From the NCBI GenBank assembly GCA_937990665.1, contig CALKRF010000019.1, positions 1 to 17,692 of the forward strand: a stretch of 17,692 bases of DNA. The letters are read 5' to 3'. Made by a program: the position numbers and the translations under genes. This document shows, in pieces, positions 8,246-13,737 of the stretch. Source of the DNA: an uncultured Atopobium sp. GTDB lineage: Bacteria > Actinomycetota > Coriobacteriia > Coriobacteriales > Atopobiaceae. Under the pieces are notes generated by a model. It worked only from the letters and a program-made list of their open reading frames with translations. It ran no database searches and was not told the DNA's origin. Numbering within the stretch: the stretch's first letter is position 1; every line of letters begins with the position of its first letter.

Positions 8246-9099
8246 TATTGCTGCACCTCCCTTGACCTGGTGGCTCTCAGCTGAATCATGACAATACAAA
8301 TAACTAGAATGCAGAAAATAACAGCTTTAGCCTGGCCGATACCCATCCACTTTGCTCCCTGTCGAGCGTAGAAGGTATTGTAAATATTAAGAGCAAGCAT
8401 TTCGGTTGCATGCTTAGGCTCACCTGCAGTAAGTGCCAGGTTCTGATCAAATAATTTAAAGCCATTTGTTACCGTCAAGAAAAGACAAATGGTAATAGTA
8501 GACATTAAGTTTGGAATTTTTACCTTCCAAAGTGTCTGCCAAGCATTTGCTCCATCAACTCGCGCTGCTTCAAGATAGTCACTTGGAATAGACTGCAGGC
8601 CGGCAATATAAATAATCATCATGTAACCAACCTGCTGCCAAAGGGTAAGGAAAATCATTCCCCAGAATCCAGCAATGCTATTAAGCGCAAGAAGCTGCTC
8701 GCCCACAATAGAGAGCACACAGTTAATCAAAATATTCCAGATGTAACCCAAAACAATGCCACCGATAAGGTTTGGCATAAAAAAGACAGTCCTAAATGAA
8801 TTGGTGCCCTTAAGATTCTTGCGAGTTAAAGCGAGTGCAATTGCAAGCGCCAACACGTTAATAAGAACTGTTGAGACAAGCGCAAATAATGCGGTGTACC
8901 AAAAAGCATGAGCAAACTGTGGGTCAGAAAAAGCTGCTACATAGTTATCTAGACCAACTGGTTTAGCATCACTGATGGTAATAAATTTACAAAATGAAAG
9001 ATAGAATCCCTGAACAAACGGGATCATAAAGCCAAACAAAAAAGAGAGCGCTGTGGGCAGAACAAATAATGGCCACCACCGCTTCAACATCTTAGCCAT
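8245..9099 (-). CDS. Sugar ABC importer permease, MalF-like
   Basis: Membrane permease of the same importer, 284 residues with about six hydrophobic segments. The coupling motif is EAARVDGANAWQTLWKVKIP. Such short MalF-like subunits, lacking the large periplasmic loop of E. coli MalF, are typical of Gram-positive oligosaccharide importers. The start at 9099 (MAKMLKRWW) follows GGAGGG at good spacing. An in-frame ATG at 9159 would add twenty charged residues translated from a long palindrome (9120-9153) and has no ribosome binding site, so it is rejected. The gene is separated from the binding-protein gene by that palindrome and coupled to the next permease by a TAATG overlap. Confidence 0.93.
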   Translation of the reverse strand: MAKMLKRWWPLFVLPTALSFLFGFMIPFVQGFYLSFCKFITISDAKPVGLDNYVAAFSDPQFAHAFWYTALFALVSTVLINVLALAIALALTRKNLKGTNSFRTVFFMPNLIGGIVLGYIWNILINCVLSIVGEQLLALNSIAGFWGMIFLTLWQQVGYMMIIYIAGLQSIPSDYLEAARVDGANAWQTLWKVKIPNLMSTITICLFLTVTNGFKLFDQNLALTAGEPKHATEMLALNIYNTFYARQGAKWMGIGQAKAVIFCILVICIVMIQLRATRSREVQQ

Positions 9100-9119
9100 A
9101 GAGATACCCTCCAATAACA

Positions 9120-9153
9120 AGAGACGAGAAGAGAGATCTCTCTTCTCGTCTCT
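9120..9153. repeat. 34-bp perfect palindrome between binding-protein and permease genes
   Basis: Positions 9120-9153 equal their own reverse complement with no central loop, so the transcript could fold into a very stable purine/pyrimidine-striped hairpin. It lies between the lipoprotein stop codon (9183) and the first permease start (9099). The following minus-strand bases (TTGTTATTGG) are only weakly T-rich. A partial terminator or a stabiliser of the upstream message is therefore more likely than full termination. A comparable hairpin lies between malE and malF in enterobacteria (known). Confidence 0.8.
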
Positions 9154-9182
9154 CACCAATCAAAGTATTACTAGAAGGACTA

Positions 9183-10493
9183 CTATGCGTTAGCCTCTTT
9201 CTCAGTCTTCCAACCATCAACGAATGCGGACTTAACAGCATCCCAGCCCTCTGTTCCTGCTGCATAGCCCTTAAGCGCACTGGAGAGGTTGTTCTTCCAC
9301 TCCTGAGAAGGAATGTAAATGAAGTCCCAAGCCACGGGCTCATTGCCCTTCTTTGCATACTCAGCTGCAATGTTTGCAAGTGCATTCTTAGTTGCCTTTG
9401 CGTTCTTGAATGGAATGGTGAAGCCCATTTCCTCAGCAATTGCAGTGGTAGCAGTATCAGAAGTTACGCACCAATAGATAAAGTCAAGCGTTGCCTTCTG
9501 GGAAGCGTCGTCTGCCTTGGAGCTTACGCACCAATAGTTCTCGCCGCCAGAGCACATACCCTGCTTCTCTTCACCCTTAACGCCGATGTAAATTGGAATC
9601 ATACCAAGGGCATCGTCGCCAAGTTTCTTGATGTCATTGTATGCCCAGGTACCATTTTGGTAGAAGACTGCTTCACCGTTAACAAACTCTGCAACAGCGT
9701 CATCGCCAGTCTTGCCAGAAAGCTCAGTTGGACTGCATGTAGCGTTGTTGATATAGAGGTCAAAAATCTGCTTGTAGTTAGGAAGATAGGTTCCCTTGAT
9801 TTCCTTAGCCTCTGGATCACCAGTATCCTTGAACTCATAGTACAAAGGAAGGTTTGCAAGGTGTGTGGTAAAGCGCCAGTCAGAACTGGAATCAAGGCCA
9901 GCACTGGTGAATGCGCCCTTTACGCCAAGCTCTGCCTTGCGAGCCTGAATATCTTCAGCAATCTTCTTTAGGGAAGCAAAGTCCTTGATATCGTCTCCCT
10001 TATAACCTGCCTTCTCAAGCAGCTTCTTGTTATAGATAATGCCGTAGTCTTCCTCTACGTAGTCAACACCGTAAACAACGCCATCCTCCTGAAGCTTAAG
10101 AGCATCATTAGTGAGCTCATCCAGGATCTTGGCACCCTTAAGGTCAATGCAGTAGTCCTTTACGCCAATAAGACCAGAAGGACCATTTGTCTGGAACAGT
10201 GTTGGTGCTACAGAAGCATCCTTGTTAATCTCAGACTGGAATGTCTGTGCATAAGTATCAGAAGCAGCAGTTACTACCTTTACAGGAACCTTAGTTTCCT
10301 CAGTATACTTAGCTGCAAGATCTTTCCACTGCTGATCAGACTCAGGCTTGAAGTTTAGAAAATAAACTGAGCCTTTTGCTGAATCAGAATCTCCCTGCTT
10401 TGAGGGGTTATTTCCGCCACAAGCAACAAGACCCAGTGAGCAAAGAGCTGACGCACTTAAGGTGACAAACTGCCTACGATTGATACCAGACAT
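9183..10493 (-). CDS. Sugar-binding lipoprotein of ABC importer, Tat-like signal
   Basis: Extracellular substrate-binding lipoprotein of family 1, 436 residues. The signal peptide has a twin-arginine-like start (NRRQFVTL, R6-R7) and ends in the lipobox LVAC with C25 as the lipidated residue, followed by GGN. The mature part has the family's two-lobe features: an early strand SVYFLNFKPESDQQW, a Gly/Tyr-rich hinge near VYGVDYVEEDYGIIYNKKLL, and AVFYQNGTWAYNDIKK in the second lobe. The ATG at 10493 follows a near-perfect AAGGAGGAG. As first gene of the cluster, set off from the permeases by a palindrome, it is placed for higher expression than the rest. The ligand cannot be read from sequence; malto-oligosaccharides are inferred from malQ and glgP. 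Confidence 0.93.
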   Translation of the reverse strand: MSGINRRQFVTLSASALCSLGLVACGGNNPSKQGDSDSAKGSVYFLNFKPESDQQWKDLAAKYTEETKVPVKVVTAASDTYAQTFQSEINKDASVAPTLFQTNGPSGLIGVKDYCIDLKGAKILDELTNDALKLQEDGVVYGVDYVEEDYGIIYNKKLLEKAGYKGDDIKDFASLKKIAEDIQARKAELGVKGAFTSAGLDSSSDWRFTTHLANLPLYYEFKDTGDPEAKEIKGTYLPNYKQIFDLYINNATCSPTELSGKTGDDAVAEFVNGEAVFYQNGTWAYNDIKKLGDDALGMIPIYIGVKGEEKQGMCSGGENYWCVSSKADDASQKATLDFIYWCVTSDTATTAIAEEMGFTIPFKNAKATKNALANIAAEYAKKGNEPVAWDFIYIPSQEWKNNLSSALKGYAAGTEGWDAVKSAFVDGWKTEKEANA

Positions 10494-10555
10494 AAGACTC
10501 CTCCTTAGAGAGCGCTCCTAACCCTTTGCTAGGTTGACGTCTCTTCTCATGATTT

Positions 10556-10584
10556 TCATAAGCCATGCTTTGACACACTGTCAA
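10556..10584 (-). promoter_or_regulatory. Candidate promoter of the glucan-import operon
   Basis: On the minus strand a perfect -35 box TTGACA (10579-10584) is followed after 17 bases by TTATGA (10556-10561), a partial -10 match. Transcription would start near 10549 and leave a leader of about 55 bases before the lipoprotein ATG. The -35 box lies inside the inverted repeat at 10569-10585. Confidence 0.6.
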
Positions 10585-10585
10585 A
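10569..10585. promoter_or_regulatory. Candidate operator overlapping the -35 box
   Basis: TTTGACACACTGTCAAA is an inverted repeat with 7-bp arms and a 3-base centre. It covers the candidate -35 box of the import operon. Its position suits a repressor site, with the divergent GntR-family protein as the obvious candidate. No binding evidence is available from sequence alone. Confidence 0.5.
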
Positions 10586-10601
10586 ACAATTTTGCTTACG
10601 T

Positions 10602-10625
10602 CTACAAAGAAAAGTATATTTGTAG
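10602..10625. promoter_or_regulatory. Inverted repeat in the divergent regulatory region
   Basis: CTACAAA at 10602-10608 is the exact reverse complement of TTTGTAG at 10619-10625, with ten AT-rich bases between. It lies between the other two inverted repeats of this gap and upstream of the import promoter. It may be an operator or activator site. Confidence 0.35.
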
Positions 10626-10630
10626 TATCA

Positions 10631-10646
10631 AGTTGTTTAAACAACT
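10631..10646. promoter_or_regulatory. 16-bp perfect palindrome, candidate operator
   Basis: AGTTGTTTAAACAACT is a perfect palindrome near the middle of the gap between the import operon and the divergent regulator. Perfect dyads of this size are typical sites for dimeric regulators. Its sequence differs from the dyad at 10569-10585, so the two may bind different proteins. Confidence 0.45.
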
Positions 10647-10657
10647 CACTTCCGAAC

Positions 10658-10687
10658 GGTATGAAATTGTCGGTAAATGGTATGAAA
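10658..10687. repeat. Direct repeat GGTATGAAA with 21-bp period
   Basis: GGTATGAAA occurs at 10658-10666 and again at 10679-10687. The 21-bp spacing puts both copies on the same face of the helix (two turns). It lies about 100 bases upstream of the GntR gene start. It could be a tandem binding site or chance. Confidence 0.35.
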
Positions 10688-10788
10688 GGAACCATTTTAT
10701 GTTTGTTTCATTTTTATAAAGCTACTATCTAATCAAGGGTAGTTTGAACACGTAACTTTGAACTTCAGCAGCCTGTTAAGGAAATACT

Positions 10789-11508
10789 ATGCCAAGTGCA
10801 CGATTCGATACGATTTATCAGGATTTGAAAAATAAAATCTTAGACGGTACCTACGCCTATGAGTCTTTTTTACCCACCGAGATGGAGCTGACCAAAACAT
10901 ATTCTTGCTCAAGAAACACTGTTCGACGAGCACTTACTCTCCTATCGGATGAAGCGCTCCTTCAACCAATTCATGGCAGGGGCGTGCGTGTCATATGGCA
11001 GAAAAAACCAAGTGAAGTTATTGGCTCACTAGAAGGACTTGAGTCCTTTCAAGAATATGCCCATAGAAATCATCTTATACCTGATACGGATGTCATTGTC
11101 TTTGAGCATGTACCATGCACAGATGACATTTCTCATCAAACTGGTTTTAGGGCGGGAGAAGAACTTATTCACATTGTTCGAATCCGCAAACTCAACGGAT
11201 CTTCTCGCCAAATAGATAACGATTATCTCTTGGCATCCGCAGTGGGAAATTTAGGCAAAGACGATGCGGCAACCTCGATTTTTGCGTATTTAGAGAACAC
11301 GCTTCACATGAAAATTCTAAAGAGCAAAAGAACCATCAGTGTTGAGCTGGCAACTGAAGAAGACCAGCAACATTTAGAGCTTGGAGATTTTAATTGCGTA
11401 GCGGTGGTAGAGAGCCATTCGTTTAACTCGAGAGGCGTTATGTTTGGCTTTACGCAAACTCGCAGCCACCCAGAAACGTTCTGCTATAAAGTTATTTCAA
11501 AGAGATAG
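10789..11508 (+). CDS. GntR-family (HutC/UTRA, TreR-like) transcriptional regulator
   Basis: A 239-residue DNA-binding regulator. Residues about 6-70 form the GntR winged helix-turn-helix: YQDLKNKILDGTY, then LPTEMELTKTYSCSRNTVRRAL with the recognition helix at about 41-53, then the wing HGRGVRV (62-68). Residues about 85-235 match the UTRA effector-binding domain, ending TQTRSHPETFCYKVISKR. This architecture is shared with TreR and other sugar-phosphate-responsive repressors. The gene is divergent from the glucan-import operon, so it is probably that operon's local regulator, possibly autoregulated through the shared gap. The effector is unknown; a sugar phosphate or oligosaccharide is inference. 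Its stop codon lies only seven bases from the stop of a convergent permease gene, with no terminator between. Confidence 0.93.
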   Translation: MPSARFDTIYQDLKNKILDGTYAYESFLPTEMELTKTYSCSRNTVRRALTLLSDEALLQPIHGRGVRVIWQKKPSEVIGSLEGLESFQEYAHRNHLIPDTDVIVFEHVPCTDDISHQTGFRAGEELIHIVRIRKLNGSSRQIDNDYLLASAVGNLGKDDAATSIFAYLENTLHMKILKSKRTISVELATEEDQQHLELGDFNCVAVVESHSFNSRGVMFGFTQTRSHPETFCYKVISKR

Positions 11509-11515
11509 CGTGGCG

Positions 11516-12400
11516 TTAAATGTGCAGAATAAATTTCTTCTCTAGTTTGTGGAAGACGGTGTAGCCAATAACTAGGGCAAGAACTGCAGAAACAAGGCAA
11601 CCTAAAATGGTGCTTGTTGCAGGGAATTTCTGGAAAAGAAGACAGTCTCTAATAAACGTTACAAAGTGGAACATTGGATTAAAACGCTCGATCTGAAGCA
11701 TCCAAGGCGACATGATATTAACGGAGTAGAACAGAGGCGTACCATACATCCAGGCCGTAGTCACAACACTCCACAGGTGAATAACATCTCTAAAGAAGAC
11801 CGCAAGGGCCGAGAGAAGCATTGCAAGACCAATACAGAAACAAGCTAAAAGTAGCAAAGCTACAGGTGTGAGCAGGGCATAAATTGTAAGCGGGATGCGG
11901 AAGACAAGCATGACAATGCCAACAGCTATGAGCGAGAAAAGATAGTTTACAACCGCAAAAAGTACTTTCTGAACAGGGAATACAACGCGGTTGATGCGGA
12001 CTTTTTTAAGCAGGCTGGATGCATCAATAATTGAGCGCATTCCCATAGTTGTTGCATCGTTCATCAGCTGAAATGCCGTATTACCAAGAATAAGATACAG
12101 AGGATAGTTCACAACATCTTCGGCACGGTTGCCCAAAAAGGTAGAAAAGACAACCGCCATAACGGTCATCATCAAAAGTGGGTTCAAAACCGACCACACA
12201 ACGCCCAGGACAGAACGACGATACTTAAGCTTAAAGTCTTTGCTTACCAGCTGACGCAAAATGAACTGATCGCGCTGGTGTGTTGGATACCATGCATCTC
12301 GAGCAGAAACAGCTACAAGACTTGCACTTGCACCATTTGTATTTGCAGAAACTATACTTGCATCCTGCGCATTATTGGTTTGTGTTGAAGACTCGCTCAC
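11516..12400 (-). CDS. ABC-2 type polysaccharide/teichoic-acid exporter permease
   Basis: Membrane component of an ABC exporter of cell-surface polysaccharide or wall polymer, 294 residues, TagG/RfbA/KpsM-like. After a Ser/Ala/Asn-rich hydrophilic N-terminus (about 1-35) comes the family's amphipathic entry KDFKLKYRRSVLGVVWSVLNPL (about 54-75), then about six hydrophobic segments and the C-terminal motif NPMFHFVTFIRDCLLF. The start is GTG (12398-12400) behind a modest AAGGG. The partner ATPase (TagH/RfbB-like), normally adjacent, is absent: a regulator converges on its 3' side and a lipid kinase diverges on its 5' side. It therefore works with an ATPase encoded elsewhere or is a relic. Nothing in the reading frame looks broken. 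The exported polymer cannot be inferred. Confidence 0.88.
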   Translation of the reverse strand: MSESSTQTNNAQDASIVSANTNGASASLVAVSARDAWYPTHQRDQFILRQLVSKDFKLKYRRSVLGVVWSVLNPLLMMTVMAVVFSTFLGNRAEDVVNYPLYLILGNTAFQLMNDATTMGMRSIIDASSLLKKVRINRVVFPVQKVLFAVVNYLFSLIAVGIVMLVFRIPLTIYALLTPVALLLLACFCIGLAMLLSALAVFFRDVIHLWSVVTTAWMYGTPLFYSVNIMSPWMLQIERFNPMFHFVTFIRDCLLFQKFPATSTILGCLVSAVLALVIGYTVFHKLEKKFILHI

Positions 12401-12597
12401 GCGCTACCCTTTTCTACCGATTTCTGTATGGTTTATCCTAGCACAGACAGACAAAGCCGTTTAAACTTGAAACGTTGTTGAACTGTTTTCTCCACTATTT
12501 TGTTTGTACATGTGGTGACAAAACTATTTAGAAACAGTGCTACTTGGCGGCCTTTAGTAAGAACGCTGCTTTGCAGTCCTAATAGAAATGGTGCAAA
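12401..12597. other. Divergent gap between exporter permease and lipid kinase
   Basis: About 200 bases with no gene. It must hold the promoters for both flanking genes, but I see no convincing consensus pair on either strand. On the minus strand TAGGAT near 12434-12439 is a weak -10 candidate. A minus-strand open frame here runs antisense into the kinase gene and is not supported. Confidence 0.4.
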
Positions 12598-13551
12598 ATG
12601 TCTCAATCCCCTCTTGGACGCACACTTATCATAGCTAATCCTGCTGCTCATAGTGGTAAGGGCGCTGCAGGCGCAGAGTTTGCTCGTCACTTTTTGACCA
12701 GCTATTCAGCTGCGACTGACGGATATGAGCTTAAGCTCACCACGGCCATGGGAGATGCTCGTATCATGGCTGCAGAAGCTGCAGATTTTGATACGGTTGT
12801 CGCACTTGGCGGAGATGGCGTCATCCATGAGGTGGTCAACGGCCTCATGACCTTATCGCCAGAGGTTCGTCCTGCGCTTGGCATTATTCCTATGGGTTCC
12901 GGAAACGATTATGCACGCACGCTTGGCATGAAGATCAACGACCCAGAAGGCGCTTTTGCACAGCTGGTTCGCGGCAAAGTTAAGCAGCTAGAAATTGGTC
13001 ACATCAACGACGTCTACTTCATGGAGACCATGTCGTTTGGACTTGATGCGGCTATTGCAGCCGATACCACAAAGCGCCGCGCAAACAACTCGTCAACTGA
13101 GGGCGAAGCACTCTTCTTGACCTCGGGACTCAAGTTTATGGCTGCAGGCAGCAAGGGCTATCCCTGCACCGTCTCGTTTGATGGCGAGAAGGGCATTGAT
13201 CTTCAAGCGCTTATCATGGCCTTCCAGATTGGTCCTACGTATGGCGGCGGCTTTAAGGTCTGTCCACACGCCCAGCCAGACGATGGGCTTCTCACCGTCT
13301 GCTACAACACCAAGGTGCCCAACATTCCGCACCTGCTGGCTTTGTTTGGCCTGGCAAGGGCTGGCAAGCACGTCAACTCACGCATCATTGAAGAGCGTCA
13401 TCTCAAACGCGCGGAAGTGACTTTCCACGAGCCCGTTCCTGTTCAGGTTGACGGCGAAGAGCTCCCCTTTGCGGAAAAGTTTGTCATTGAAGTCATTCCC
13501 GCCGCGCTTTCCGTGATTGTTCCCTATTGTCGACACGCAGCTCACAGGTGA
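12598..13551 (+). CDS. Diacylglycerol kinase-family lipid kinase (DgkB/YegS-like)
   Basis: A 317-residue soluble lipid kinase of the DAGK catalytic family, which phosphorylates diacylglycerol or a related lipid at the membrane face. The nucleotide-binding motifs are clear: IIANPAAHSGKGAAG (11-25), GGDGV (71-75, where GGDGT is more usual) preceded by VVAL, and PMGSGNDYAR (98-107). The C-terminal half has the second-domain pattern VQVDGEELPF. In Gram-positive bacteria this family recycles diacylglycerol left by lipoteichoic acid synthesis (known), but the substrate here is unproven. The ribosome binding site is poor. Sampled GC is higher than in the neighbouring glucan operon. The gene stands alone, divergent from the exporter permease and convergent with enzyme I. 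Confidence 0.92.
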   Translation: MSQSPLGRTLIIANPAAHSGKGAAGAEFARHFLTSYSAATDGYELKLTTAMGDARIMAAEAADFDTVVALGGDGVIHEVVNGLMTLSPEVRPALGIIPMGSGNDYARTLGMKINDPEGAFAQLVRGKVKQLEIGHINDVYFMETMSFGLDAAIAADTTKRRANNSSTEGEALFLTSGLKFMAAGSKGYPCTVSFDGEKGIDLQALIMAFQIGPTYGGGFKVCPHAQPDDGLLTVCYNTKVPNIPHLLALFGLARAGKHVNSRIIEERHLKRAEVTFHEPVPVQVDGEELPFAEKFVIEVIPAALSVIVPYCRHAAHR

Positions 13552-13579
13552 TGACGAGCACAACGTGTCGCGTCATGTA

Positions 13580-13653
13580 GCGAGAAGATCGGTCTTCTCG
13601 CCATCGGTCTTCTCGCCATCGGTCTTCTAGCGATTGTTTCTTCTCGCCAGAAG
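13580..13653. repeat. 15-bp tandem repeat cluster with hairpins
   Basis: ATCGGTCTTCTCGCC occurs perfectly at 13588-13602 and 13603-13617, and with two changes at 13618-13632. A fourth TTCTCGCC follows at 13641-13648. GCGAGAAGA (13580-13588) pairs exactly with TCTTCTCGC (13593-13601), and CTTCT/AGAAG (13640-13644/13649-13653) forms a second small hairpin. It lies between the 3' ends of two convergent genes, so it could affect message ends. There are too few units for a CRISPR. Confidence 0.8.
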
Positions 13654-13660
13654 GTTTAAC

Positions 13661-13700
13661 GTTAAAGAAACAGGGGCACCTGCCAGCGCAGATGCCCCTG
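13661..13700 (-). terminator. Terminator of PTS enzyme I gene
   Basis: CAGGGGCA (13671-13678) pairs exactly with TGCCCCTG (13693-13700) around a 14-base loop. On the minus strand it is followed by TTTCTTTAAC, a moderate T-tract, 38 bases past the enzyme I stop codon. On the plus strand AATTTGTTTG follows, so it may also stop the convergent lipid kinase transcript. Confidence 0.75.
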
Positions 13701-13737
13701 AATTTGTTTGTGTAGGCTAAGACTTTACGACTAGAAC

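Larger units (their letters stand above)
10494..10788. other. Divergent intergenic region of the glucan operon and its regulator
   Basis: These 295 bases hold no gene. They contain the candidate import promoter, three inverted repeats and one direct repeat, described separately. The regulator's ribosome binding site AAGGA lies seven bases before its ATG at 10789. I could not find a confident promoter for the regulator, though TATAAA at 10715-10720 is a possible -10 element. Confidence 0.7.

Noticed and set aside
8246..8299. Upstream ATG extending the MalG-like permease
   Set aside because: It would overlap the previous permease by 55 bases. The ATG at 8245 has a strong GGGAGGTG and the TAATG coupling seen elsewhere in the operon.
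9100..9159. Upstream ATG extending the MalF-like permease
   Set aside because: The extension would be translated from the 34-bp palindrome, and only the ATG at 9099 has a good ribosome binding site.
10474..10695. Minus-strand 73-codon frame covering the divergent regulatory gap
   Set aside because: It overlaps the lipoprotein start in another frame, lacks a ribosome binding site and spans the candidate promoter and operators.
13588..13632. Possible CRISPR array
   Set aside because: The units are 15 bp and directly adjacent with no spacers, there are only three, and no cas genes are present. It is a simple tandem repeat.
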